Shown: positions 48,597-57,324, counted from the stretch's first letter. The stretch is DNA of 64,000 nt from Herbidospora galbida (GCF_005233835.1 NZ_SZQA01000023.1:62001-126000), one strand, 5' to 3'. Program-made: numbers and translations. The notes: generated from the letters alone by a model not told the origin.

Positions 48597-49058
48597 GTGG
48601 CCGCCATCGACCACTACCTGAACTCGGTCATCCAGCAAGCACGGCTGGAGGCCTTCGACGACGGCTCGGCCACCCTGGAAGCCCACCATCTCCTGCTCGG
48701 CATCGCCGTCGTGGGGGAGAACGCCGAGCTCATCGCGGCCGGGCTCGGCTACGACCAGATCCGCGCCGCCCTCCAGGAGGAGTTCGAGCACAGCCTCCAG
48801 ACGGTCGGGGTGTCGGCGGCGGCGTACCACCTGCCGAAGCCGACCCGCGTGGGCGACCCGCCGACCACCCTGGGCGCGTCGGCCAAGCTCGCGTTCGACC
48901 GCGCCTTCGCCTGGGCGCGCAGGAAGAAGGACCTGCGCCCGGTCCACCTTCTGCTCGGCATCCTGCAGGCCGAAATCGGCACCGTCCCCCGGGCGCTGGC
49001 CCTGGCCGGGTTCGACCGGCCCGCCCTTCTCGCTCGCTTCTCCGGGGAGCCCGCGTGA
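48597..49058 (+). CDS. Clp repeat (N-domain) protein without ATPase
   Basis: This 153-residue protein has two Clp-N repeats (about 5-75 and 80-150, LEAHHLLLGIAVVGENAELI and VHLLLGILQAEIG) and no AAA+ domain. Full ClpC uses such a domain to bind adaptors and substrates; stand-alone copies may act as adaptors or inhibitors, which is inference. A perfect AGGAGG lies 7 nt before the GTG. It overlaps the serine hydrolase gene by 4 nt. Confidence 0.85.
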   Translation: MAAIDHYLNSVIQQARLEAFDDGSATLEAHHLLLGIAVVGENAELIAAGLGYDQIRAALQEEFEHSLQTVGVSAAAYHLPKPTRVGDPPTTLGASAKLAFDRAFAWARRKKDLRPVHLLLGILQAEIGTVPRALALAGFDRPALLARFSGEPA

Positions 49059-50005
49059 TCCAGGACATCCTCGACCGCGCCGTCGCCGAAGGCGGCCTGC
49101 CCGGCATCGCCGCCGAGCTCCGCGACGGCGACGAGCGCTGGTTCGGCACGGCCGGCGCACCCCGCGAGCGCGACCACGAGTTCCGCATCGGCAGCACGAC
49201 CAAGACCTTCGTCGCCACCCTGATGCTCACCCTGGTCGCCGACGGCCTGGCCGGCCTCGACGACCCGCAGCCGGGCGGCACGACCCTGCGCCAGCTCCTG
49301 TCACACACCAGCGGCCTGGCCGACTATCTGCGGTTCCAGGACGAGGTCAACCAGTACGAATGCCCGACCCCCGCCCAGCTGGTCGCCATCGGCCTGGCAA
49401 AACCTCCGGCGTTCCCTCCGGGCGAGGGGTGGCACTACTCCCAGACCAACTACGCCCTCATCGGGCAGCTCATCGAATCGATCACCGGCCGGCCGCTGAG
49501 CCGGGCGCTCGGCCGGATCACGGAAGCCCTTCCCGGCACCTACCTGCCGGTCGGAGACGACGCGGGCTTCCGTGGCCCGCACGGCCGTCACTACAGCCGC
49601 CTCCACGACCCTTCCCCGGACGCGGAGACCCACGACCTCACGGAACTGAACCCGTCCCCCTTCTGGGCGGCGGGCGGGATGATCTCCACCATCCCCGACC
49701 TGGGCGACTTCTTCACCGCACTGCTGCGGGGCGACCTGCTTCCCCCGCACCTCCAGGACGAGATGTTCACGACGGTCCCGACGACCGACTGGCTGGAGAC
49801 CGGCCGCTATGGCCTGGGGATCTCGTCGCTCACGCTGTCGGGTGGAGAGACGGTGTGGGGGATGGGCGGCGCGATCTTCGGGTCGTGGACGTACGCGTAC
49901 GGCAGCCGCGACGGCCGGAAGATCCTCGTGGCCAACACGAACGGCGACTGGTCAGACCCGATCGCGATCTTCACGGAGCTGCTGGAGGCGGCCTTCCGGT
50001 CGTGA
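49055..50005 (+). CDS. Beta-lactamase-family serine hydrolase
   Basis: This 316-residue protein has the class C/DD-peptidase fold: nucleophile motif STTK (about residues 47-50), a YSQ triad where most have YSN (about 130-132), and a possible HxG-like third motif replaced by GMGGAIFG. No signal peptide is present, so it acts inside the cell, unlike wall-directed relatives. It is co-translated with the Clp-N gene; substrate and purpose are unknown. Confidence 0.83.
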   Translation: MIQDILDRAVAEGGLPGIAAELRDGDERWFGTAGAPRERDHEFRIGSTTKTFVATLMLTLVADGLAGLDDPQPGGTTLRQLLSHTSGLADYLRFQDEVNQYECPTPAQLVAIGLAKPPAFPPGEGWHYSQTNYALIGQLIESITGRPLSRALGRITEALPGTYLPVGDDAGFRGPHGRHYSRLHDPSPDAETHDLTELNPSPFWAAGGMISTIPDLGDFFTALLRGDLLPPHLQDEMFTTVPTTDWLETGRYGLGISSLTLSGGETVWGMGGAIFGSWTYAYGSRDGRKILVANTNGDWSDPIAIFTELLEAAFRS

Positions 50006-50008
50006 AGT

Positions 50009-50893
50009 TCACGCGTCCCGGAGGAGTTCCTCGGCACTGTCGACGTGGAAGGCGCGATCCAGCCACGTTCGCGTGAGGTCGGGGTCGGTGCAGGCGAGAA
50101 TGCGGTCGCGGATCTCGTCGGTCACCACGAGCTGCCGGTGCGCGAGAATCGCCAGAACGGCCTCCGCTCTGCCTTCCGCTCTGCCTTCCGCTCTGCCTTC
50201 CGCGACGTAGCCGCGGGCCCATGCGCTCCGGTATTCCTTGGATGCCACACCCATCAGTGTCCTCCACAGCTCGGAGGCCGATTCGCTCAACGCCTCAGAG
50301 AGATAGTCAGTGTACGTTCTGGCTTCTTTGGCGTCCTTTTTCCCGAATGCCAGGACGCCCGCGCTGGTCGCGGCCAGGACCGCTTCGCGGTGAGGGCCCT
50401 CGGCGTGGGCCAGCGCCGAAAGGGTCGCCAACTCGGGGTTGGCGATGGCCTGCGCCTCGTCTGTCACCAAGGGGATGGCGGACAGTCCGATGACATGGGG
50501 CGTCACCACGGACGAAGGCCCCAGGGCGATCGGCGTGGAGACGCGTTCGGCTCCATGGGCGTGGGGCCACATCACCAGCAGGATCGTCTGGCACCTGTGG
50601 CGGGCCCGGGCGGCCGTGAGGTATTTCGGCCAGGTCCACTCTTTGCGTGAATCGTGGTCGCGCTGCATCTCGACGACGCAGACGAGAACCGGCCGCCCCC
50701 GATTGCGGAGGACGATCACGTGGTCGGCCCGGAGCTCGACGGGTGTGGTCTCGTTCATGACCGGCGTCTCGACCCGGGCCTCCTCGTAGTGGGGGAGGTC
50801 GATGCCGAAGGTCTCCAGCAAAAGGTCGGGAGCGAGGCGGGGGTTGTTGGCGAACAGGTCCAGCCACATCTCGTGCTCGGTGGTCGGAGGCAT
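50009..50893 (-). CDS. Rpn/PD-(D/E)XK nuclease-like protein of unknown function
   Basis: This 294-residue protein resembles actinobacterial proteins distantly related to Rpn-type transposase-like nucleases. The N-terminal half shows RADHVIVL, then CVVEMQRD, that is the D...ExQ pattern of PD-(D/E)XK nucleases. The C-terminal half is helical and includes an AEGRAEGRAEGRAEA repeat. The ATG at 50893 follows TAATGT by 7 nt and is preferred over GTG 50911. Such genes are often present in many copies per genome. Activity is not established. Confidence 0.65.
   Translation of the reverse strand: MPPTTEHEMWLDLFANNPRLAPDLLLETFGIDLPHYEEARVETPVMNETTPVELRADHVIVLRNRGRPVLVCVVEMQRDHDSRKEWTWPKYLTAARARHRCQTILLVMWPHAHGAERVSTPIALGPSSVVTPHVIGLSAIPLVTDEAQAIANPELATLSALAHAEGPHREAVLAATSAGVLAFGKKDAKEARTYTDYLSEALSESASELWRTLMGVASKEYRSAWARGYVAEGRAEGRAEGRAEAVLAILAHRQLVVTDEIRDRILACTDPDLTRTWLDRAFHVDSAEELLRDA
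50159..50206. repeat. 12-bp tandem repeat in the Rpn-like gene
   Basis: About three and a half copies of GCCTTCCGCTCT run in tandem and encode Ala-Glu-Gly-Arg units on the minus strand. The unit is a whole number of codons. Confidence 0.85.
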
Positions 50894-50906
50894 GCCTGAG
50901 ACATTA
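50894..50906 (-). promoter_or_regulatory. Leaderless -10 box for the Rpn-like gene
   Basis: TAATGT (50906-50901) is 7 nt before the ATG at 50893. Confidence 0.45.
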
Positions 50907-51176
50907 CGCACCGCGACCGGGAAAACCCGGTGTGTTATCGAAGCGTTATAGGTCTAGTGGACGTACAAGCTGGTGCACGAATCTATGGCGACCGCTCCGG
51001 GTAGCGGTTAAACGATCATGAAGAGAACGTTCCCTCACCAGGGTGGCCCGGGCTGGCTGTGCTCGTCAATGGCTCGTACCGGCCCCAGTCAGCGAATCGG
51101 CCCGTGACGTCACCGGAAACCGTTCCATCGGATATTCAAAGCTCAAACGCTCCTCGTCCGGGTCATGATCGCAACG

Positions 51177-51190
51177 GGAGAGCGCTCTCC
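51177..51190. promoter_or_regulatory. CebR-like operator, distal copy
   Basis: GGAGAGCGCTCTCC is a perfect 14-bp palindrome with the GAGCGCTC core typical of LacI-family sugar repressors such as CebR (consensus TGGGAGCGCTCCCA). Confidence 0.7.
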
Positions 51191-51197
51191 GATTCAG

Positions 51198-51230
51198 TTA
51201 ACTCTTTCGTATTCGTTACGTCAGAGTTAA
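51198..51230. promoter_or_regulatory. Long-spaced inverted repeat TTAACTCT-N17-AGAGTTAA
   Basis: Two perfect 8-bp arms (51198-51205 and 51223-51230) with a 17-nt spacer lie in the AT-rich promoter zone between the two CebR-like boxes. A second regulator could bind here. Confidence 0.45.
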
Positions 51231-51277
51231 TTTGATACTTGACAGATATCGGAACAAAAGGAGAACCTCAGGGCCCA

Positions 51278-51289
51278 GGGAGCGCTCCC
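51278..51289. promoter_or_regulatory. CebR-like operator, proximal copy
   Basis: GGGAGCGCTCCC is a perfect 12-bp palindrome 34 nt before the GH16 start. Its centre is exactly 100 bp from that of the distal copy. Confidence 0.72.
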
Positions 51290-51323
51290 CGAACTTCACC
51301 CCCCGCCCTCCCGAGGAGACACG

Positions 51324-53504
51324 TTGAGTTCATCGCGCAGTCCGGGCCGGTTACGCCTGGGCGTGCTCATCGCGGCAGCGCTGGCGCTGCTCGCCTCCTA
51401 CGTCGCCATCCAGCCGGCCCAGGCCGCCGACGCCCTGATCTCGCAGGGGAAGACCGCCACCGCCTCCTCCGTCGAGGGGGCCTTCGCGGCGTCCGCCGCC
51501 GTCGACGGCAGCACCGGCACCCGGTGGGCCAGCGCCTTCTCCGATCCCCAGTGGATCCAGGTCGACCTCGGCGCCTCGGCCACCATCAGCCAGGTCGTGC
51601 TGAACTGGGAGGCCGCCTACGGGCGCGCGTTCCAGATCCAGACCTCCGCCAACGGCACCACCTGGACGACGATCCACACCACCACCGCCGGAACGGGCGG
51701 CGTCCAGACCCTCAACGTGACCGGCACCGGGCGCTACGTCCGGATGTACGGCACCCAGAGGGGCACCGCCTGGGGTTACTCCCTCTGGGAGTTCCAGATC
51801 TACGGGTCCACCGGCCCGACCGGCACGTGCGGCGGCAACGCCGCCCTCGGCAAGCCGATCACCGCGACCTCCACCGAGGGGACCTTCGTGGCGGCCAACG
51901 CCGTCGACGGCGTCGCCGGCACGCGGTGGGCCAGCGCCTACGGCGAGCCCCAGTCGGTGACGATCGACCTCGGTGCCACCACGTCGATCTGCGGCCTGAC
52001 CCTGGTCTGGGAGGCCGCGTTCGCGCGGACGTACCAGGTGCAGGTCTCGCCGAACAACACCACGTTCACCCAGATCTACGCGACGACCACCGGCGCCGGC
52101 GGCACGGAGAACGTCACGCTGAGCGGCAGCGGCCGCTACCTGCGGATCGTGATGTCGAACCGGGCGCTGCCCTTCGGCGTCAGCCTCTTCGAGATCGCCG
52201 TCAGGACGGGCACCACCACCAGCCCGTCCCCGTCTCCGTCGCCGAGCCCGTCGCCGAGCCCCAGCCCCAGCCCGAGTCCCTCTCCATCACCTGACCCGGG
52301 TGGGGAACGGCTGCTGTCGTACAACAAGCCCGCCGTCGCCTCCACGTCGCAGAGCGACGGGAACTGCTGGGAGTGCACGCCGGCCCGCGCGTTCGACCTC
52401 GACCCGGCCAGCCGCTGGGCGACGAGCTCGACCACGGGCTGGGTCGACCCCGGCTGGATCTACGTCGACCTCGGCGCGGCGGCCCAGATCAGCAGGGTGG
52501 TCCTGCAGTGGGACCCGGCGTTCGCGCGGTCGTTCAACATCCAGACCTCCAACGACGCCACCAACTGGACCAACATCTACTCCACGACCACCGGGACGGG
52601 CTTCAAGCAGTCGATCCCCGTGACCGGGAGCGGGCGTTACGTCCGGATGTACGGCACCCAGCGCGCCACCCCCTATGGCTACAGCCTGTGGGAGTTCCAG
52701 GTGTACGGCACCGGCGGCGCCCCCAACACCCCGCCCGCCGCGCCGCCCGACCCGCGCAACCCCCCGCAGCTGGTCTGGAGCGACGAGTTCAACGGCGCGG
52801 CGGGCACCAAGCCCGACGCGGCCAAGTGGCGGCCCGACCCCGGCACCGGCCCGAACAACGAGCTGGAGTACTACACCAACAACAACAACGCCAACATGAA
52901 CGGCGCCGGGCAGCTGGTCATGGAGGCCCGCCAGGAGGTCACGCCGGGGTCGTCGTGCCCGGGCGGGACCTGCCAGTACACCTCGCACCGGATGAACACC
53001 GGCACGAAGTTCCACTTCACCTACGGCCGGGTCGAGGCCAGGATCAAGGTGCCCAAGGGCAACGGCCTGTGGCCGGCGTTCTGGATGATGGGCGCCGACT
53101 TCCTGACCGGCCGTCCGTGGCCGTACAACGGTGAGATCGACATCGTCGAGGTGCTCGGCAAGGACGTGAAGACGTCGTACACCACGATCCACGCGCCGGC
53201 CTACAACGGCGGCGGCGGGATCGGGGCGCCGAACACCCTGCCGAACGGCGCCGACTTCTCCGACGACTACCACGTGTGGTCGCTCGACTGGAACAGCCAG
53301 GGCATGACGTGGAGCGTCGACGGCCGCCAGGTCTTCGCGCTCAGCAAGGCCCAGGTCGAGGCGACCCGCGGGCCGTGGGTGTACGACCACCCGTTCTACA
53401 TCATCCTCAACCTCGCCGTCGGCGGCGACTGGCCGGGTCCGCCGGACGCCTCCACCGGCTTCCCGAAGCAGATGCTCGTCGACTACGTGCGCGTGTACCA
53501 GTGA
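51324..53504 (+). CDS. Secreted GH16 glycoside hydrolase with three F5/8 type C (CBM32-like) domains
   Basis: This 726-residue exported enzyme has a signal peptide (about 1-34), discoidin-like domains at about 38-170, 172-295 and 328-468, a Ser-Pro linker at about 298-325, and a GH16 domain (485-726). The GH16 catalytic motif is EIDIVE with Glu604, Asp606 and Glu609. GH16 enzymes cut beta-1,3- or mixed glucans, agar or carrageenan; the beta-bulge motif favours laminarinase-type action. A TTG start has GAGGAG 5 nt upstream. The operators upstream point to sugar-inducible expression. Confidence 0.92.
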   Translation: MSSSRSPGRLRLGVLIAAALALLASYVAIQPAQAADALISQGKTATASSVEGAFAASAAVDGSTGTRWASAFSDPQWIQVDLGASATISQVVLNWEAAYGRAFQIQTSANGTTWTTIHTTTAGTGGVQTLNVTGTGRYVRMYGTQRGTAWGYSLWEFQIYGSTGPTGTCGGNAALGKPITATSTEGTFVAANAVDGVAGTRWASAYGEPQSVTIDLGATTSICGLTLVWEAAFARTYQVQVSPNNTTFTQIYATTTGAGGTENVTLSGSGRYLRIVMSNRALPFGVSLFEIAVRTGTTTSPSPSPSPSPSPSPSPSPSPSPSPDPGGERLLSYNKPAVASTSQSDGNCWECTPARAFDLDPASRWATSSTTGWVDPGWIYVDLGAAAQISRVVLQWDPAFARSFNIQTSNDATNWTNIYSTTTGTGFKQSIPVTGSGRYVRMYGTQRATPYGYSLWEFQVYGTGGAPNTPPAAPPDPRNPPQLVWSDEFNGAAGTKPDAAKWRPDPGTGPNNELEYYTNNNNANMNGAGQLVMEARQEVTPGSSCPGGTCQYTSHRMNTGTKFHFTYGRVEARIKVPKGNGLWPAFWMMGADFLTGRPWPYNGEIDIVEVLGKDVKTSYTTIHAPAYNGGGGIGAPNTLPNGADFSDDYHVWSLDWNSQGMTWSVDGRQVFALSKAQVEATRGPWVYDHPFYIILNLAVGGDWPGPPDASTGFPKQMLVDYVRVYQ

Positions 53505-53511
53505 TCGACCT

Positions 53512-53537
53512 CTCCGGGGGGCGCGTGCCCCCCGGAG
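53512..53537 (+). terminator. Hairpin between GH16 and DUF1996 genes
   Basis: A perfect 11-bp stem (53512-53522 with 53527-53537) and a GCGT loop sit 7 nt after the GH16 stop. It may end part of the transcripts or protect the 3' end of the first gene. Confidence 0.65.
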
Positions 53538-53564
53538 GGCACCCCCCACCATTGGAGTAACGCG

Positions 53565-54848
53565 ATGTCCCTGACCATCACGTGGGCCAGGATCGCCGCC
53601 GTCGGCGTGCTGATCCTGGCGATGCTCACGATCGTCACCCAACGGGCCGAAGCGGCCCCCATCTCCCAGGGCAAGACCGCCACGGCCTCCTCCGTCGAGG
53701 GCGGCCACGTGGCCGCCAACGCGGTCGACGGCAACGCCGGCAGCCGCTGGTCCAGCCTGTTCTCCGACCCGCAGTGGCTCCGTGTCGACTTCGGCGCCGC
53801 CACGTCGATGAACCAGGTGGTGCTGCGCTGGGAGGCGGCCTACGCCACCGCCTACCAGCTCCAGACCTCGTCCAACGGCACGACCTGGACCACGGTCGCC
53901 ACCCGCACCGCCCAGACCGGCGGCGTGCAGACGATCGGCTTCACCCAGACGTCCGCCCGCTACATCCGCGTCTACACGACCGCGCGCGCCACCGGCTACG
54001 GCGTGTCGCTCTGGGAGTTCGAGGTGTACGGCCCCGGCGGCGGCCCCACGCCGACCCCGACGCCCACCCCCTCGCAGCCGCAGGGCCCGATCGTGCGGGT
54101 GTCGGAGTTCCTGGCCGACTGCCCGTTCACCCACCGGCTGCCCGACGACCCGATCATCTACCCGAACCTGCCGGGCGCCTCGCACATGCACTCGTTCTTC
54201 GGCAACCTGACGACGAACGCCAACTCGACCGTGGAATCGCTCCTCGCGGGCGACTCCAACTGCAACCCGCGCATCGACCTGTCGTCGTACTGGGTGCCGA
54301 CGCTCTACGTCAACGACCAGCCCGTCGAACCGGTCATCACGACGTTCTACTACCTCGGTGAGGGCGTGCGGCCCGACATCACCGCGCAGATCCAGCCGCT
54401 GCCCCTGGGCCTGCGCATCGTCGCCGGAAACGCCAAGGCCACCGCGCCCGACAGCACGACGATCGCCCGGTGGTCGTGTCTGCACGCCAACGAGGCGGGC
54501 GCGTCCAAGGACTTCGTGAACTGCCCGGCCGGGACGATGCTGGAGTCCTATCTGGACTTCCCGCAGTGCTGGGACGGGGTGAACCTCGACTCGCCCGACC
54601 ACAAGAGCCACATGGCCTACCCGGTCAACCAGGCGTGCCCGTCGACCCACCCGGTGCCGGTGCCGAAGCTGCGCCAGGTGCTCCGCTACCCGGTCAGCGG
54701 CGACCCGTCGCGGATCCGCCTCTCGTCCGGCCGGGGGTTCACCATGCACGGTGACTTCTTCAACGCCTGGCCCGAGGCCGAGATGTGGCAGCGGGTGCGT
54801 GACTGCATCCGTCCGGTGATCAAGTGCGGGGCCAACGGCCGGCCATGA
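53565..54848 (+). CDS. Secreted DUF1996 protein with F5/8 type C domain
   Basis: This 427-residue protein has a signal peptide (about 1-30), one discoidin-like domain (32-158) closely similar to the first of the GH16 protein, a Thr-Pro linker and a DUF1996 domain (about 170-410). DUF1996 is frequent in fungi and actinomycetes, shows conserved His and Cys (GASHMHSFFGN, PQCWDG) and has no proven activity. GGAG before the ATG sets the start. The 3' end overlaps the DUF305 gene by 4 nt. Confidence 0.88.
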   Translation: MSLTITWARIAAVGVLILAMLTIVTQRAEAAPISQGKTATASSVEGGHVAANAVDGNAGSRWSSLFSDPQWLRVDFGAATSMNQVVLRWEAAYATAYQLQTSSNGTTWTTVATRTAQTGGVQTIGFTQTSARYIRVYTTARATGYGVSLWEFEVYGPGGGPTPTPTPTPSQPQGPIVRVSEFLADCPFTHRLPDDPIIYPNLPGASHMHSFFGNLTTNANSTVESLLAGDSNCNPRIDLSSYWVPTLYVNDQPVEPVITTFYYLGEGVRPDITAQIQPLPLGLRIVAGNAKATAPDSTTIARWSCLHANEAGASKDFVNCPAGTMLESYLDFPQCWDGVNLDSPDHKSHMAYPVNQACPSTHPVPVPKLRQVLRYPVSGDPSRIRLSSGRGFTMHGDFFNAWPEAEMWQRVRDCIRPVIKCGANGRP

Positions 54849-55387
54849 GAAGACTCGTTCTCGCCGCCCTGATCTTCGCGGTCGCGTGCACGTCCGAGGC
54901 GCCGCCGCCTCCGCCCCCGCCGAAGCCGGTGGTGGCCGTGGCGGCGTACAACCCGACGGATGTGGCGTGGGCGCAGCTCATGGCGGCGATGAACGAGCGG
55001 ATGCTGAAAGTGCTCGACCTGGCCCCCGGCCGGGCCGCGGACCCCGTGCTCGCCGACCTGGCGGGGTCCGTCGGCCAGGGCCACCGGGCCGAACTGGCCC
55101 GTCTTCGCGCGATCCTGACCAGCGCGAAGGCGGGCCCCAACCCGCACGAGGGGCACGACATGCCGGGCATGCCGACCCCGATCGTGATCGAGGCGGCGGC
55201 GAAGGCGAAGGGGAAGGCGTTCGATCGGATCCTGGTCAAGAGCCTGAAGGGCCACCTCGACCAGTCGGCCATGGTGACCGCGAGTGAGCAGAAGGCCGGC
55301 GCGGCCGAGGAGGCGCTCGATCTGGCGGCCGACATGACGGCGGCGCGCACGGATCAGCTCGCGGCCCTGTCGGAGCTTGCGAGGTAA
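54845..55387 (+). CDS. DUF305-like lipoprotein
   Basis: This 180-residue protein has a lipoprotein signal with lipobox AVAC (about Cys16), a run of prolines, then a helical domain with DVAWAQLMAAMNERML and the HEGHDMPGM stretch common in DUF305 proteins. DUF305 proteins are periplasmic helical bundles often tied to metals. The usual HH pairs are partly missing, so it may be a divergent member. It is co-translated with the DUF1996 gene; the link to glycan use is unclear. Confidence 0.7.
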   Translation: MRRLVLAALIFAVACTSEAPPPPPPPKPVVAVAAYNPTDVAWAQLMAAMNERMLKVLDLAPGRAADPVLADLAGSVGQGHRAELARLRAILTSAKAGPNPHEGHDMPGMPTPIVIEAAAKAKGKAFDRILVKSLKGHLDQSAMVTASEQKAGAAEEALDLAADMTAARTDQLAALSELAR

Positions 55388-55406
55388 TCGCGGTAAGAAT
55401 GTAAGC

Positions 55407-56267
55407 ATGAAGGTTGGACTTCAGATCCCGAGTTTCACCTACCCCGGCGACCCGGTGCTCAGTGACCGGCTCGCCCAGATCGTCACCACCGCCGACCAGG
55501 CCGGATTCGACACGATCGCGGTGATGGACCACTTCTGGCAGATCCGGGGCGTGGGCGCGCCCGAGGAGCCGATGCTGGAGGCGTACACCACCCTCGGCTG
55601 GATCGCCGCGCACACCTCGCGGGCGCGGCTGCTGGCCCTGATCACCGGGGTCATCTACCGGCAGCCGGGTCTGCTCGCCAAGATCGTGACCACCCTCGAC
55701 GTACTGTCGGGGGGCCGGGCCTGGCTGGGCATCGGCGCCGCCTGGAACGAGGACGAGTCGAAGGGCCTCGGCTTCCCGTTCCCGCCGGTGGCCGAGCGCT
55801 TCGAGCAGCTCGAAGAGGCGCTGCAGATCTGCCTGCGGATGTGGGACGGCGACGAGAGCCCGTACCGCGGCAAGCACTTCCAGCTGGAGCGGCCGCTGAA
55901 CTCCCCGCAGCCGCTCACCCGCCCGCACCCGCCGATCATGATCGGCGGCGGTGGCGAGAAGAAGACGCTGCGCCTGGTCGCCCAGTACGGCGACGCCTGC
56001 AACCTGTTCCCGTCCGACCAGCTCCAGCACAAGCTCGACGTGCTGCGCGGCCACTGCGAGGCGGTCGGCCGCAACTACGACGACATCCAGAAGACGGTCT
56101 ACTACGCCTACGACACCACCCACGGCACGCAGAAGATCGTCGACGACCTCGGCGGCTTCGCCGAGATGGGCTTCAGCCTGGCGATCGGCCAGGTCAAGGG
56201 GGTGTACGAGCTGACCCCGCTGGAGCAGATCGGCTCAGAGGTGGTCCCGGTCGTGCAGCTGATCTGA
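55407..56267 (+). CDS. F420-dependent LLM-class oxidoreductase
   Basis: This 286-residue TIM-barrel protein belongs to the luciferase-like monooxygenase group, in the subset that uses coenzyme F420 in actinobacteria (MKVGLQIPSF, AVMDHFWQ, LGIGAAWNE, PPIMIGGGGEKKTLRL). The substrate is unknown. A purine run and an AAGAAT-like -10 lie just upstream of the ATG at 55407. Confidence 0.88.
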   Translation: MKVGLQIPSFTYPGDPVLSDRLAQIVTTADQAGFDTIAVMDHFWQIRGVGAPEEPMLEAYTTLGWIAAHTSRARLLALITGVIYRQPGLLAKIVTTLDVLSGGRAWLGIGAAWNEDESKGLGFPFPPVAERFEQLEEALQICLRMWDGDESPYRGKHFQLERPLNSPQPLTRPHPPIMIGGGGEKKTLRLVAQYGDACNLFPSDQLQHKLDVLRGHCEAVGRNYDDIQKTVYYAYDTTHGTQKIVDDLGGFAEMGFSLAIGQVKGVYELTPLEQIGSEVVPVVQLI

Positions 56268-56274
56268 GATTGGG

Positions 56275-56286
56275 TAACTTGGCGGC
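56275..56286 (+). promoter_or_regulatory. Leaderless -10 box for the YihY gene
   Basis: TAACTT (56275-56280) is 6 nt before the GTG at 56287. Confidence 0.5.
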
Positions 56287-57324
56287 GTGGGCTCAGCGAC
56301 CCTCGTCCCCCAAACCCAGTCCATGACCGGCGACGACCTCTCCGCCGACGACGCGTGGGCCGCTCTGCGCGCCTACGGCGCCTGGCGGCTCGCCCGCGAC
56401 TCGTTCGTGCGCTTCCGCTACGGCGACGGCATGAGCCATTCGCGGGCTCTGGCGTTCCAGATGTGCCTGTCGGTCATCCCCGGCGCGATCGCCCTGGTCG
56501 GGCTCTCCTCGGTGGTCCACACCGAGGAGCTCGGCCAGGTCCTGGCGCTGACCCTCAGCCGGCTGAGCCCGGGAGAGGGCGTCGCGGCCGTCCGCGACAT
56601 CCTCGACGGCGGCTCGCGCTCCGACGCGGTCGCGCTGTGGCTGGGCCTCGGCACCGCCGTGTTCGCCCTGGTCAGCACCATGGCCCAGGTCGAACGCGGG
56701 GCCAACCGCATCTACGGCATCGAACGCGACCGCCCCTTCCACCGCAAATACCTGCGCGGGCTCGTCCTGGCGACGACCGCAGGCTCCTTCATGGTGGCCG
56801 GGTTCGTCATCATGGTCGGCGGCGACGCCCTGAAAGAGGCCCTCACCCGCGTGTACGACTGGGGCCCGGGCCTCCGCTTCGCCTTCGACCTGGTCAGATG
56901 GCCGCTGGGCTTCCTGCTCGCCTTGGTGGCGACCTCGGTCATCTTCCGCGCCGCGCCCCGCCGCCGGCAGCCCGGCCACACGTGGCTGGCCTTCGGCGCG
57001 CTCGTCACCCTCGTGCTCTGGACGACCTTCACCATGGGCCTGGCCCTCTACACGAGCCTCAACGAGAGCTTCGGCGAGACCTACGGCCCGCTGACGGCGG
57101 TGATGGCGCTGCTGCTCTGGTCGTTCCTGACCTCGATCGCCCTGTTCCTCGGCCTGGCCTTCGCCGCCCAGCTCGAAGCCTCGCGCACCCACCAGACCGA
57201 ACCCGCCATGCCCGACCCCGGCCCCACGAAGGAGGAGGAGCGGGAGCCGATCGTGGGCGCGGTCGGCATGGCCCTCCTGGCCGCCGCCCGGGTGCTGGTG
57301 GCGAGAGTCACCAAGCGGCGCTGA
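56287..57324 (+). CDS. YihY/BrkB-family membrane protein
   Basis: This 345-residue protein has six hydrophobic segments in the YihY/virulence factor BrkB pattern (RALAFQMCLSVIPGAIAL near helix 1, and the conserved YGPLTAVMALLLW late in the domain). The family is of unknown transport or structural function. It overlaps the convergent DUF3592 gene by 17 nt. Confidence 0.88.
   Translation: MGSATLVPQTQSMTGDDLSADDAWAALRAYGAWRLARDSFVRFRYGDGMSHSRALAFQMCLSVIPGAIALVGLSSVVHTEELGQVLALTLSRLSPGEGVAAVRDILDGGSRSDAVALWLGLGTAVFALVSTMAQVERGANRIYGIERDRPFHRKYLRGLVLATTAGSFMVAGFVIMVGGDALKEALTRVYDWGPGLRFAFDLVRWPLGFLLALVATSVIFRAAPRRRQPGHTWLAFGALVTLVLWTTFTMGLALYTSLNESFGETYGPLTAVMALLLWSFLTSIALFLGLAFAAQLEASRTHQTEPAMPDPGPTKEEEREPIVGAVGMALLAAARVLVARVTKRR

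Larger units (their letters stand above)
50907..51323. other. 417-nt regulatory intergenic region of the GH16 operon
   Basis: No gene was found here. The region is markedly less GC-rich near 51190-51265. It holds two CebR-like palindromes, the inverted repeat TTAACTCT/AGAGTTAA, a consensus -35 TTGACA at 51239-51244 without an obvious -10, and a small ACCGGG-AAAA-CCCGGT hairpin at 50916-50931. Confidence 0.7.

Noticed and set aside
52287-54749. An 820-codon open frame antisense to the GH16 and DUF1996 genes
   Set aside because: The repeated discoidin domains create repeated antisense text; the sense frames carry signal peptides and catalytic motifs.
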